Assembly (NCBI GenBank): GCA_003255065.1
Contig: QAOA01007897.1
Location: 67,874-131,873 of the forward strand
Length of the DNA: 64,000 nucleotides
Reading direction: 5' to 3'
Source of the DNA: Cercis canadensis
Lineage: Eukaryota > Streptophyta > Magnoliopsida > Fabales > Fabaceae
The notes under the pieces are model-generated. The model searched no databases. It was not told where the DNA came from and saw only the letters and a program-made list of their open reading frames with translations. Shown one piece after another: positions 10,990 through 23,102 of this stretch (the first letter of the stretch is position 1; every line of letters starts with the position of its first letter). Position numbers and translations under genes: made by a program.

Positions 10990-13166
10990 TAGGGGTGTAA
11001 GCCAAACCCAAAAAACCGGCCAAACCGACCGAACCAGAGGCAAACCGAGTCAAACCAAGAGAACTGGTCCAGTTCTCGGTTTGTTTTTTTGAAAAACAGA
11101 TAGGTTCGGTTCGGTTCACGGTTTGACTAAAGGAAAATCGAAATTAAAACAAACCGAACCGATCCCTTCAATACGATGTCGTTTTGATTAATCCTAAGTA
11201 GTACTTGGTCTCCAATCTTTCTCTCCCACGCAAATTTTGTAAATCATAAGAAATCCCTAACCCTTACCCTACTACTCCCTATTGATCTCACTCTCCCTTT
11301 TCCTCTCCTTCTAACTCCCATTTCCGCCTCCCTCTCATTCAAAGCCACCAGAAGATTTCGTTCCTAAGCCACTGGGTTTCTTGCCGAATGTGGAGCATCT
11401 AGAGGTGAGGGGTCCAGAGTAGAGGATTTTTAAGCAAACGACGGTAACCCAAAGAGAATGAGGAACTTTAGCGCTATGGACTTTCTTCATTCTCCAAATA
11501 GCTCAAAGTAACAGGTGAGATACTATATTTTCTACCCTTAGTCGCTTTTTGTCAGATCTGTTAACTCAAAGTACTATTTTTTATTTTTCATGTAACATTG
11601 TCATCTATAATAGTAGGATAAATAGATAGATAACCTTAAAAATCCTAGTTCGACCCTTTCGTTGGTAAATTTCCTTCTTTTCCTGTGCATATATTTTTCT
11701 AAAATTTATTTTTGAAGACTAATTTTCGGTTATGCTTCTGGGGTGAAGGTTTTGGGGCCTTGAAGGGGGTGAATTTGCTTCTAGTTATTATTATGAAATG
11801 CAAGGTTACTTTATATGTGGGGCCAATAAATTGGTGAAGGAGCCCAATATTATGCATTTTAAGCAGTTATCAATCTCCTTTAGCTACATGCACCTTCCAT
11901 CTTCGAAGATCATATGATTCTATTTTGCTTGCAAAAGCAGGTTACTGCCCTCTCCTATGTTTGTTTGCTGAGAAAATGCGGGCTAAATCACATTAATTAA
12001 TTGGAGCCGTATGAATTAGACTTCTCAGTATTGACCAAACACTTGAACCTTTTTGGATTTTGTCAATTCTATTTTTATGCTTCGATGGCTCTTTTAGTGT
12101 AAATATTATTTCTTTGTTTTTTCAATTTTATGCAGAAATTTATTGTGCTTCTTTGGAAAGGGTCGACTGAGGATCGTGACTCTGCAATTGATTGTCTTAG
12201 GACAGCTCTTGCTCCTTGTGCACTTGATGCCTATCCGGTATCTACATTATATTGTTGTTTTTGTATTTTCTTTGCCATCTAATTAATTGTTACAGCTTAC
12301 TCGACAAAAGGCATGCATTTTATTGGTTCATGTATATATTTTTCTAAGTAGCTTATGTTTTCTTTTGAACAGGCAAGTGAACAGGGGTCCAAAGTAGGAG
12401 ATCTATATATAGATATTACCTAGTTTTTGATGTTTAAAGAGAAGAAGCGAAATCTGAAAAAAGCTAGCATCTGAACAAATTTTGATTAAATTATGTCAAA
12501 TTTTGATTTTTCATTGGGTTTGATTTGTTTTAGTTTCTATCTTAAGTTGGTATGATGTGAAAGTCCTTCCAGTATTATGTTGGTGACTCTTATGATCCTC
12601 CCAGGTTAGTGTAGATTATATTTCTTGTATTGTAGAATCATTTTCATGATTTTGTCCCAATAATGCAGTTTAGTACTATAGTTATAATTGATTATGATTC
12701 TTACTTCTAGCAGGGTTGATGATTGATGATCATATCATAAGAAAACTTCAAGTTGGAAGCATCTGGTATCTCACAATGCTTGGTTCTCTTGGATGATATG
12801 TAATTTATTGATTTATTTGCTATAATTTAGAAGTTTAATCAACATTGAAATTTGGAATAAATTGTTACATTTGATATTTATTTATTGATTTTCTGTATAT
12901 TAGGATACTTTATTTGTCATTTTTTTTTGGTTGATTTGCTTATATGTGCAGGTTTTCTGGCTTTTTTCTTGTTAAAATTTGAAAAACTGACTTCAACAGG
13001 TTTTATGGCCAAATCGACCAAACCGACCGAACCAAACCGAACTAGACTGGTTTGGTCTGGTTCGGTTCTACTCTAAAAAATTCAAAAAATTGGACCAAAC
13101 CAAACCGAATTTCTTCTGGCCAGTCCGGTCTCGGTTTGGGGTGAAAACCGGACGATTACACCCCTA
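10990..13166. mobile_element. Non-autonomous hAT transposon with gene-like exons
   Basis: Terminal inverted repeats are TAGGGGTGTAA at 10990 and its complement ending at 13166. They are flanked by 8-bp duplications GATAAAAC (10982-10989) and GATAAAAT (13167-13174), with one mismatch; 8 bp is the hAT hallmark. Subterminal regions hold many AAACCGAACC and GGTTCGGTT repeats. No transposase is present. The interior has exon-like blocks with splice signals. One, at about 12136-12237, is preceded by TATGCAG and followed by GTATCT. A second begins after ACAG at about 12373 and continues the same frame to a stop at about 12423. I do not recognise the encoded peptide. Confidence 0.9.
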
Positions 13167-13174
13167 GATAAAAT

Positions 13175-15777
13175 AACCTTCATCATTGAGAAGGCAACTT
13201 ACTGCTCTAGGGTGATGCCTTTTGGGCTCAAAAATGCTGAAGCTACCTATCAAAGACTGATGGACAAGGTTTTTAAGAGCCAGATAGGGAGAAATGTGGA
13301 AGTATACATGGACGACATGCTCGTAAAATCACACTCGGCGGAAATCCACCTGACCGACCTAGAGGAAACATTTGTCGAGCTCTGCAAGCACACTAAGCGC
13401 CTGAATCCCTCAAAATGTACATTTGCGGTCGAAGCAAGAAAGTTCTTAAGATTCATGCTAACACACAGAGGGATAGAAGCTAACCCGGATAAATGTGAAG
13501 CAATAATGATGATGGAACCACCTAGGACTGTTTGAGAAGTCCATAGGCTAGCCGGAAGAATTGTGGCACTTTTACGCTTCATGTCAAGGTCAGCGGACCG
13601 AGCATTACCATTCTTCAAGACCCTCAAAAAGATTAAAAACTTTGAATGGACCACAGACTGTCAGCGCGCTTTCGAAGAGTTAAAACAATATCTCGCCTCA
13701 CTTCCCGTTTTCTCTAAACCCAAGCCGATAGAGGCGTTGTACATATACCTCGCTGCTAGCGAGTAGGCAATCAGTTCCACCATTGTCCGAGAAGAAAACA
13801 AAACCCAATACCCGATATATTTCACCAGCCATGCCCTACAAGGATCCGAGCTTAAATACCACAAGCTCGAAAAGCTAGCTTATGCACTCCTCCTCTCAGC
13901 ACGCCGCCTCAGACCATATTTTTAGAGTCACCAAATAAAGGTCCGAACCTATCAGCCAATAAGGCAAGTGCTTCAGAAGCCCGACCTGACAGGGCAAATG
14001 CTCGGATGGTCAGTCGAACTCTCAAAGCATACTATTATATATGAACCTCGAGGAGCAATTAGGGCATAAGCTTTAGCAGATTTCGTGGCCAAACTCACAC
14101 GGACCAAAGAGCCTGATCAAGACAACCATAACACCTGGACGTTGTCGGTAGATGGATCCTCCAACCTCAAGGGTGGGGGAGCAGGAATAATTGTGGTCAG
14201 ACTGGAAGGCATAGCAATCGAGCAATCCCTGCGTTTCGAATTCCCGACCTCTAATAACCAAGTAGAATATGAGGCTCTCATTGCTGGTCTTAGCCTAGCT
14301 CTGGAGCTCGAGTTAGAAAACCTCAAGGTCTCGAGCGACTCCCAACTAGTAACCAGCCAAGTGAAGGGAGAATACCAAGCCAAAGACCCCTTGATGATCA
14401 GATACTTGGATAAAATCAAAAGACTAACCTTCTGATTGAAAAAATTCGAAATCCAGCATATCCCAAGAAGCGAAAATCACTGTGCCGACATCCTCTCAAA
14501 GCTAGTTAGCAACAAAAAGCCAGGAAACAATCAAACGATGATACAAGAAACACTACTCAAACCAAGCATCAATCAAGACAACTTGCTCAGTATAAAGGAA
14601 GAAACCTCAACTTGGATCACCCCAATCAAGCATTTCCTTAAAACAGGAGAACTCCCAACCGAGAAAATAGAAGCTTGGAAGCTCCAACGAACAACCACCA
14701 ATTATTACCTTGAAGGAGAAATACTCTACAAACAAGGGCATATGCGGCCACCACATCGGAGCTCGCTCTCTAGCAACTAGCACGCTTCGTGCTGGGTACT
14801 ATTGGCCAACTTTGAGAGCCGACGTTGCCGACCTTGTGAAAATATGTGAAAAATGCCAAAAGTTTGCGCACATTCACTTGGCACCCCCATCCGACCTCCA
14901 CGTAATAGTGGAACCCTGGCCATTCTGTAGATGGAGACTAGACCTTCTAGGTCCATTTCCAAAGGCGACCGGGCAAAAGAAATTTCTGATTGTTGTTATT
15001 GATTATTTTTCTAAATGGATTGAAGTCGAGCCACTGGCTAGCATAACAGCAAAACATGCTAAGAAGTTTGTCCAAACTTTCATTGTTTGTAGGTTCGGCA
15101 TCCCCCACACAATAACAATCGATAATGGAACCCAATTTGTAGACTCGGGGTTCAGGAAATTTTGTGCCGACCTCAAAATTAGGTTAAACTTCACCTCGGT
15201 CGAACATCCATAAGCCAATGGCCAAGTGGAGGCTGCAAACTGAATAATTCTAGAAGGACTCAAGAAAAGACTGGGCCAGACTAAAGGTAAATGGATCGAG
15301 GAACTCTCATGGATACTCTGGTCCTACCGAACTACCTCCCAGACTTCCACTGGAGAAACACCGTACAAACTGACCTATGGTGCAGAAGCTATGATTCTCG
15401 TTGAGATTGGAGAGCCGAGCCGACGATGGGAACAATACCATCCTCAGCAGAACGAAGAACAAATGCAGGTAAATCTCAACCTGCTCGATGAACAAAGAGA
15501 GAAAGCTCGGCTCAGATCAATAGCATACAAACGAAAAATTGCCAGATACTACAATGCCAAGGTTAGACCGCGAGAATTCCAAAAAAGAGACCTCGTTTTC
15601 AAAAAAGCAACCATCATAAGGCAACATCTGAATGAAGGAAAGCTCGCACCAAATTGGGAAAGACCCTACCGAATTCATGAAGTACTGGGTAAAGGAGCAT
15701 ACAAATTGGTAACCCTGAAAGGAGATCATATCTCGAGAACGTGGAATGTATTAAACCTTCAGATATATATACAATGA
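13175..15777 (+). pseudogene. pol part 2: reverse transcriptase, dual RNase H, integrase (Tat element)
   Basis: Reverse transcriptase resumes after the hAT insertion with MPFGLKNAEATYQR and the catalytic YMDD of EVYMDDMLVKSH (about 13300-13330). The connecting RNase H follows (EFEWTTDCQRAFEEL-like at about 13640-13690). A second, archaeal-type RNase H-like domain lies at about 14120-14430 (LSVDGSSNLKGGGAGI, SDSQLV), diagnostic of Tat elements. Integrase starts at about 14750: zinc-binding CEKCQKFAH, then the core with DLLGPFPKA, ITIDNGTQF and the NGQVEAAN glutamate. At least six in-frame stops occur (for example after PPRTV, after AASE, and within the integrase at EHP), so it is inactive. Confidence 0.9.
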
Positions 15778-15784
15778 AGTCTTT

Positions 15785-16265
15785 CATCAAATCTGTCTTT
15801 CAAAGCTCTGACCAAGCTCAAAACAAGGGCCAATGCCTTTAAAAGGATCAATGTCCTTCAAAGCTCTAACCAAGCTCAAAACAAGGGCCAATGTCCTTTA
15901 GAGCTCTAATCGAGCTCAAAACAAGGGTCAATGCCCTTAAAAGGACCAATGTCCTTTAAAAAGCTCTAACCGAGCTAAAAACAAGGGCCAATGTCCTTAA
16001 AATAACCAATATCCTTCAAAGCTCTAACCGAGCTCAAAACAAGGACCAATGCCCTTAAAAGGACCAATGTCCTTTAAAAAGCTCTAACCAAACTCAAAAC
16101 AAGGGCCAATGCCCTTAAAAGGACAACGTCCTTCAAAGCTCTAACCAAGCTCAAAACAAGAGCCAATGCCCTTGAAAGGACCAATGTCCTTTTAAGCTCT
16201 AACTGAGCTTAAAACAAAGGCCAATGCCCTTCAAAAACCAAAAATCCGCCAAAATCAAAATAGGA
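15785..16265 (+). repeat. Tandem repeat tract in the 3' untranslated region of the Tat element
   Basis: About eight degenerate copies of a 40-60 bp unit built from AAGCTCTAACCGAGCTCAAA, ACAAGGGCCAATGCCC and AAAGGACCAATGTCCTT. It starts just after the integrase stop. Similar 3' tandem repeats are known in Tat-lineage elements and can seed satellite DNA. Confidence 0.85.
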
Positions 16266-16769
16266 CTTAAAGCATGGGCCAACGCCCTTAAAGGCACAAC
16301 CTTTTTACGATCATACTGAGCTAAATCATCGACCTAAACTACGTCCTTCAACCACAAGCCTTTTCAAAAAACTAAATCTAGTTCAAAGCTCCATTTCGAG
16401 CTCCTCAAAGGCTCAATTGCCTTTCATAAATGAATACCTCATTTTTTCCTACATTCGACGAATGTTGGCATGCACTTATGTGGTTTAAAGGGATAAAATC
16501 TTTACGACTGCAATCAGGGTTACATTGTCAAAAAAACAAACTAGCTTTTCAATATAAGCCCAAATTTTTAATTTTAGACCAAGCTACAAATCCTATCTAC
16601 TTGACCTTTAAGCTACCACAAAGGGCGCAAAATTCAAAAATTACAAGTCTATCAAAAACTACTCAAAAAACAAAAAGCATGGGTCGCCATCAACGAAGAG
16701 AATGTCTATTATTATTTCAGAAAAAGGTAAAAATACAAAAACTAGGTTACCTTGGCCCCTCCCAGCTAC

Positions 16770-18776
16770 CGAAGAACATCTTCGTTCTCTAAAGTAGAGT
16801 TTTTATTATCACATGAATCCTTAATCTGAAGCTTGGGGTCTTCCTCTCCATTCTCCTTGTCAGGAACCAGCTCGCCTTCTTTCACTCTCTTCCAGCAATC
16901 AAGGCGTGCAACATCCACATTAGGCGCTTGTAAACGCACCTGCTCCAAGCACAGCTGGAACCTTTTTCATGAGCGACCGCATAATTAAACTCTATCTTCT
17001 GATCGACATACTCTCTCAACCTTTTCTTGGATTGGCGGACTCAGTCCAGACGCCGAGTCATTTGGCAACGTACCTTGCCCTCCCGAATTTCAGCGGCCTG
17101 GGCCAGCACGTGAATGGTCTTCCTTTCTTCCTTCCCTTGGCTCAACTCGGCCAAAGCAATCTCTAACTTATTCCGAGTATCCCCTAGCTCCGCCTGCGCT
17201 TTGGTCAGCGCCTCTTGGTTGTACTCCATTGTAGCTCGGGTTATCTCGTCTTCCTCTTGAAATTTTGCACTTCGAGTTCAGTAGCGAGGACCCTCTCATT
17301 CAGCTCCTAGCCTATCACCACTGCGCGACCAAGGATATCCCAGAGATGTTTACTCAGCAAGCCGGTCTTTGCTTCAACAATCTTGGCCTTATTAGTAGGA
17401 AGGGCCAGCTCCTTCAGACGATCGCCCATCAAGAAATGTACATTCCAGAAAGAAACGTTGGAATGCTTCTTCCTCTCTTCCACTGGAGCCGCAAATAACT
17501 CGAAATGTTTGACCTTCGAGTCTAGGTCAAAAATCCGGCTTGCACATGGGTCTGCCCTCTCCCCCTCATTTCTTGTGGCCATCCTCTAACTCTTGGCCCC
17601 TGCCCTCTGCTTTTCCTTAGCAACAAGGCTCCCTTCAACTTGGCCTGGAAGGGGCACCTAGCTTTCTTCGACCATTACCACCCTTACGAGTTTCGCCAAA
17701 GTCACCTTCGGAGGAGCCGCCAGCTTCTGCATCTTAGCTTTTGACAATTTGGCGAGGTTCACCATCTCTTCCTTGGTAAACTTTCCCTCTGCACAAACAA
17801 AAACACAGATCGGTCAGTAAAACGGCAACAGACACTGGAAATAATACAATAAATACTGACCAATTAAATACTTGGCCTTGAGGGTGACCATTTGGGCGTT
17901 CTCGACAGTAAGCTCGGAGATAGCAGATATAATCTGCCTATCTTTTCGCTCATACTCCCCCATAGCTCAGGCTGGTATCTTATTTACATACTAATTCCAA
18001 TGCAAGGGAAACCAAGGACTCAGATCATCATTTAGGAAAAAAGCCATGGCCGGGGCAGGTCCCGCCTTCCAATTAGGGACGGTTACCCAGAAAAATTGGT
18101 CCTTCCATCCTTGGCTGATTTTTCCACCAATTTCATCAAACCTAGCCCCCTACGGCTAGCTATATACAAGTACTCCTGGTTAGAATCCCTTACATCCTTC
18201 AAGGTAAAAAAATGGAAAAACACATCTACCCTACTCTCCACAGACAATAACATATCTTCTGAAAAGCTCGAAGGAAACCCCACCCATTAACATGAAGTTG
18301 GGTGGGTGTTGCATTCACCCTCCTAAAGAACTCAATTTCAAAATCGGAAAGGGGCAACTCGGCCCTGGCCCTCTCCATATAAGCAACACTAAAGGTAAAA
18401 AAGTTGTTATTCGGACAAATTTCACACACCGGTGAATTCCTAAGGCACAACTGAACATCATAACTACTATGCTGCCAGTCAATTTTATCATTATAATACT
18501 TAAACTCTCTAACAAACCTAGAATGAAGAACATAAAAAGTAGTCTTTACTCTATTATGCACAAAAGGCGGAATGGAGGGGTGGATAATGGGTACACCTAC
18601 ACTACTATCGCCAGAACTCAGCCTTCTCGACGCATTGACTCTTTCTCAGCACTCAACTCTCTATCAACACTTGGTTCCCCGTCGTCTTGTACCTCTTTGT
18701 TGGAAGAAATAACTTCCACATATTGCAGATAGTCCATGGGGTCACCACCACCACTGACAGAAGAACAACTCTCCAT
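16770..18776 (-). pseudogene. Antisense ORF of the Tat element, broken
   Basis: Coding-like sequence runs opposite to gag-pol between the tandem repeats and the 3' LTR. It starts at the ATG at 18776 (MESCSSVSGGGDPMDYLQYV) and breaks into frames near 18561-18226, 17582-17307, 17229-17041 and 16948-16766. The segment LPLSDFEIEFFRRVNATP followed by QLHVNGWGFLRAFQ matches the family called 'putative gypsy type transposase' (PF04195-like, from memory). Later parts are Glu/Lys/Ala-rich and probably coiled coil. Antisense ORFs at this place are known in Tat elements; their function is not established. Stops and frameshifts indicate decay. A short spliced-looking gap near 17790-17870 was not resolved. 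Confidence 0.7.
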
Positions 18777-19340
18777 CCTCCTAAACCACAATCGACTTCA
18801 AAGAGGGGAGGTATCTAGGAGTTCAAAAAGGTTAAATTATCTTAAAGAAAAATAGAAATCCGAGCTAGGATCCCAACACAAGCAGAACACCTCTCCTACC
18901 TTGCTCTGACCTACACACAAATCTCGGGAGAATTGTGAAAAGAGTACAACAAGACTCCACCATCCGCTATTTATAGTGAAGGGTAAGGCGAATCCAACCA
19001 TTCAACCCAACTTCATCTAACGGATGACAACGCAGCTGAATTTGAACTCGAGAAGTTCAAACGCCGTGTCCCAATAGCTCTCTGCAGCCTTTCCTTTCAC
19101 CTCGAAAAACCCAAACGACGACCACCACATCGTAACTACGAATACCTCTGATCGCAAGCCACGTGGCAGAGAAATACAAAACACCAGCAGGACATCATGA
19201 CGCTCTGACATACTATTTGGAACTCAAAAATTACATTCATCTTCACACCCCCCGGTCATCTGACCTCAGAAATTGGCTAATCCATCCACCTCGGACAAAT
19301 CCTTTAGGACCCCAAGTCGGTCGGCACCATTTACGAGCTC

Positions 19341-19354
19341 AAAAGGGGGACAAG
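19341..19354 (+). promoter_or_regulatory. Polypurine tract of the Tat element
   Basis: AAAAGGGGGACAAG lies immediately before the 3' LTR start at 19355, the expected site for plus-strand priming. Confidence 0.75.
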
Positions 19355-19657
19355 TGTAGATGCCTAGTATTCGATCCACTGGTCTCTAGGCCCATATTAG
19401 CCAAAGGCCCCCTTTGACAAATCCATTATTGTCCCTCTTATCCCTCAAACCCTGCCTATAAATAACCCCCAGGTAACAGGTAAAAGGGTTCGAAAATCTT
19501 CACTAGCATTACACATATCATTTAGCCCGGACCTTGCTAACTTAAACATCGGAGCTCGGGTAACTCAACCCAACTCTTGACCCTCCCTTACTGTGCAGGT
19601 ATTGTGCGGCCACATTGTTTTCCACCTCCAGTTCATGTTCTGGATCAGGCATTGTCA
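19355..19657 (+). repeat. 3' LTR of the Tat element
   Basis: Starts TGTAGATGCC and ends GCATTGTCA; same length as the 5' LTR with roughly 20 differences counted by eye. Confidence 0.9.
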
Positions 19658-19662
19658 AATGG

Positions 19663-20125
19663 TATTTCTTGATATGTTTCTACGTTCTCCTTATGTCATG
19701 ACATACTCTGGAAGGATAGGCTATGAAGCAAAAGAAAGCTAATTTAAAAACAAAACATTTTTAATTTTAGAGAAAATAGGAGTTGTCATGAATTTTTTTG
19801 AAAAGAAAGGCAACAATTGAAATAATGTGATTTGTTTATGGAAAATAGCGGCCTTTTGAAACCAAAGAGAATTCAAGAGTTGATTTGTATGTTGAAAATG
19901 TGTTAAGCACATTATAACACCTGTTTCTATAAATAGATATTTGAAATCAATTATTCAATTTTACAATAACTTAACTATAGTTTATCACCTGTAAACTATC
20001 ACTCCGTCATGCATGGTAAATTAAACGAACCAAGAATAAAGCTTAAGGGCATTTTAGACTCAACATTTTAAAGGAAACAAATGCAAAAGAAAAAAAACAA
20101 AATACAATACAAAATAGGACTTGCC
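19663..20125. other. Spacer between two transposons
   Basis: AT-rich DNA between the gypsy target duplication and the hAT target duplication. Nothing recognised. Confidence 0.5.
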
Positions 20126-20507
20126 GCCACAAGTAGAGCTGACTAACGAGCCAGCCCAGCCCATTAGGGCGGGGCCACATCGGGCCGCGGGCCTTAACGG
20201 GCCAGGCCAAAATGGCCCGGTTTAATCGGGCCAGCATTTTACTAGCCCAGCCCAGCCCACTTCGGGTTGCGGGCCATAACGGGCCAAAATATATTTTTTA
20301 ATTTTTTTTGCCATGTTTATTTTTGAGAGACTATGAGAACATATTAATTATGAAACATCAAATATTAACATACTTAATCAAAATACAAACTCAAATAAAC
20401 TTATAATAATAAATTGTTAATGTATCATTAACCATATACTAATTAAAAAGTATTTAGCACAACAATCATACTACTTGAGTCTTGACTAAAATAAATCTAA
20501 TAAATTA

Positions 20508-20720
20508 CTAATGTTCTAAAACTCTTGTATTTCGAGATGGACATTTGTGCAAATGACGCCATAAATAACTTGTTCCACATTTTTTTGAATGTATATGATA
20601 AACTTTCTCACAAGCCTTACATTTTGCACAAGCTCTTAGTAACCCATTCTCATCTTCTACATCAACATTTTCAAAATGTTCCCAAATTGTAGACCTTCTA
20701 GAGCCATTAGCATCTCCCAT
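20508..20720 (-). CDS. Small BED-type zinc finger ORF inside the hAT element
   Basis: This 70-residue frame starts at the ATG at 20720 and lies about 200 bases downstream of the transposase stop, same strand. It contains one BED finger: CAKCKACEKVY supplies the cysteine pair, and SYLWRHLHKC supplies the His/Cys pair, at about residues 30-62. The same fold opens the transposase (about residues 50-97), but the two are clearly different in sequence. A TTATTCAG acceptor-like sequence precedes the ATG, so it might be an alternative last exon rather than its own gene. It could be a DNA-binding accessory factor or competitor of the transposase, or a remnant. Function is inference. Confidence 0.6.
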   Translation of the reverse strand: MGDANGSRRSTIWEHFENVDVEDENGLLRACAKCKACEKVYHIHSKKCGTSYLWRHLHKCPSRNTRVLEH

Positions 20721-20918
20721 AATTCTGAATAAAAAATAATTATCAAACCAATAACCAAGTTTAAATGATCATAGCTCAAAGCCTCAAACCAACAATCAAA
20801 CAATTAAGCATAAATAACATTCATAACTACAAAATCAAGTAGGCAAATCAAAGTATCAAATCAACAAAATAACAACCAAATAACAAGTTTAAAAAAACTA
20901 TTCAAATTATGAAAGTCT

Positions 20919-23102
20919 TTAATCTTCTTCTTCCTCATCATTGCCCTCAATAATAACATTTGACTCCTCTCTAGAGAGACATAAATCATCAATGTCAGTT
21001 GAATCATCATCATCATCATCTACAAAACCAAGTAGCCAATTACGTGTGCATAGAAGAGCTTGCAATGTTTCGTCAAGCATAGAACTTCTATATTTGTTCA
21101 ACACACGAGAGCCAATACTAAAAGCGGATTCCGATGCTACGGTAGTTATTGGAATGCTCAATATATCACAAGCCATCCTTGCAAGATCACTAAATCTATT
21201 ACTTCTGTCTCTCCAATAAGCCAAAACATCAAAACTCCCTGTGATTGTGATCCTTGGCTCTTCCAAATAAATATCAAGTTGAGACTTTCCGGCATTGTTA
21301 GTTTGTTGGCAATCAAATTCTTCAAAATCCTATCAAATGATGAAATTAATATTTAACTTACATAGTTACATAATAATATTGTGTAATCAAAATGTAAACA
21401 ATGAAAATGTTTAAAAAAGATTCAATAGCAAACTTACATCATAATATAGTGTAGGCAATTTCTCTTTTCCTTTTCCTCCTCCAATAATACTTGGTGGTGG
21501 TTGACTCACATTGAAAGAAGTCTTTGAAGTTGTTGCACCCTTATTGACATACTCTTCAAACATTCGATACAAATCCTTCTTAACATTTTCAACTTTTTCT
21601 TCATAATAATATGGATCAAGTCTAGAATAAGTATACTTCAAGAAATTGAGTTTTTTGGTTGGATCAAGAATAGCCCCAAATGCAAGAACCACACTATATT
21701 CCTTCCAATACTTGTCAAATTTATCTTTCATTCTATGAGTCATGCTTTGAATCAACAAATCTTCATTCATCAAGTTGGATGTCAAAAGAAGCTCTATCCT
21801 CCAAATTTCTCCAAAATACAAATTAGATGTAGGATAAGATGACCCAGATATCAAGTTGGTAATTGTATAAAATGGCTTCAAGAATTCACACATTGAAGCC
21901 CCTCTATTCCACTCTTCATTTGATGGACACCACTTATAATTCTTATCAACTAAACTCAAACTATGAAAGGCACGACGATACTTGATTGCACTCTCAAGCA
22001 TTATATAAGTGGAGTTCCATCTAGTAACAACATCCGGTCTCAAACCAATTGATGTATCAATCCCGCCAACTTGTTCAACACACTGAAAAAATTGTTTCAT
22101 CCTACTTTCTGATGCCCTAACATAATGCACACTTTGTCTAATTTTGTGCAATGCATCACTAGCAACTTTCAAACCATCTTGAACAATGAGGTTCAAGATA
22201 TGAGCAGAACATCTAATATGAAAAAACTCTCCATTAAGTAGCAAGCTATTTGACAAACATAGGTGTTCTTTCAAGATGTTTTGCATATTGTCATTTGAAG
22301 AAGCATTATCCAAAGTAATGGAAAAAATTTTTCTCTCTATTCCCCAATCCTTTAAACATTCAAGCACCTTCAATGATAAATCATGCCCAGTATGTGGAGG
22401 TTGCATGTGAGAAAATGCTAAAATCTTACTATTCAGCTTCCATTTCTCATCAACATAATGAGCAGTTAAAGATATATAACCATGGTTGGTGCATGCAGTC
22501 CAAACATCAGAAGTCAAGCACACTCTACCAGGAATTCGGGCTAATTGTTGTTTCAATTTTTCTTTCTCCACTTCATATTTTTTCAGCACATCAAGTTTGG
22601 CAGTTTTTCTAGAAATAAACTTACAATCTTCATTCAAAAACTTTTGATATTTCCTAAACACCCTCCACTCAACAATACTAAATGGAACATCATGTGCAAT
22701 AATCAATTCAGACAATAACTCACGATTCACATTAGAGTCAAATTTTCTTCTCTTCAACTTCCCTTCAGAATCAATTAACATCTCCCCAACATCATGAAAT
22801 TTAGGAATCATATGACATTTAGGAACATGACGGCATAAATGAGAAGTTCCTGATTTACTTGCACAAGTGTATTCTTTCCCACAAGCTTTGCATTTACACT
22901 TTTCTTTGCCATCTTTACCCATACCAATTTTAACAAAATAGTTCCATACATCAGAGGTTAATGATCTAGCCTTTTTGGATTGTGGTTCAACATTCTCACT
23001 AGTATTTGTATTACTCACAATACTAGGGATTTGCATAAATTCACAATCATCATCAGCATCACAACTAATACCACCATTCTTTCCAACACTAGAGGAAGCC
23101 AT
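20919..23102 (-). CDS. hAT transposase (BED finger, RNase H-like core, hAT dimerisation domain)
   Basis: Two exons, 23102..21438 and 21329..20919, joined at GAT|gtaag and atag|GAT, give 691 residues with no stop or frameshift. Residues about 50-97 form a BED zinc finger ([10 protein letters not shown], then [10 protein letters not shown]). The RNase H-like catalytic core includes TSDVW (Asp199) and [10 protein letters not shown] (Asp265). The CxxH pair RCSAH (298-301) and the RW pair TRWNSTY (361-362) are standard hAT landmarks. The hAT C-terminal dimerisation domain lies in exon 2 ([13 protein letters not shown], with a preceding DILSIP segment). It resembles plant RICESLEEPER-type proteins but sits inside intact termini, so I call it transposase rather than a domesticated gene. 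It would bind the GGCCCG-rich ends and move the element by cut and paste. Confidence 0.93.

Larger units (their letters stand above)
8330..19657 (+). mobile_element. Ty3/gypsy LTR retrotransposon, Tat/Retand lineage, degenerate
   Basis: The element has 303-bp LTRs at 8330-8632 and 19355-19657, both TG...CA. They are flanked by GATGG (8325-8329) and AATGG (19658-19662), a 5-bp target duplication with one change. In order it carries gag, protease, reverse transcriptase, RNase H, a second RNase H-like domain, integrase, a tandem-repeat tract and an antisense ORF before the 3' LTR. The second RNase H, the 3' tandem repeats and the antisense ORF are known marks of the Tat lineage. Many stops and frameshifts make it non-autonomous. 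By eye the LTRs differ at about 20 positions (6-7%), so it is older than the Athila copy at 48223. A hAT element (10990-13166) interrupts its reverse transcriptase. Confidence 0.93.

Noticed and set aside
20919-23102. A domesticated RICESLEEPER-type host gene
   Set aside because: The gene sits inside intact terminal repeats with a perfect target duplication, so it is a transposon gene.
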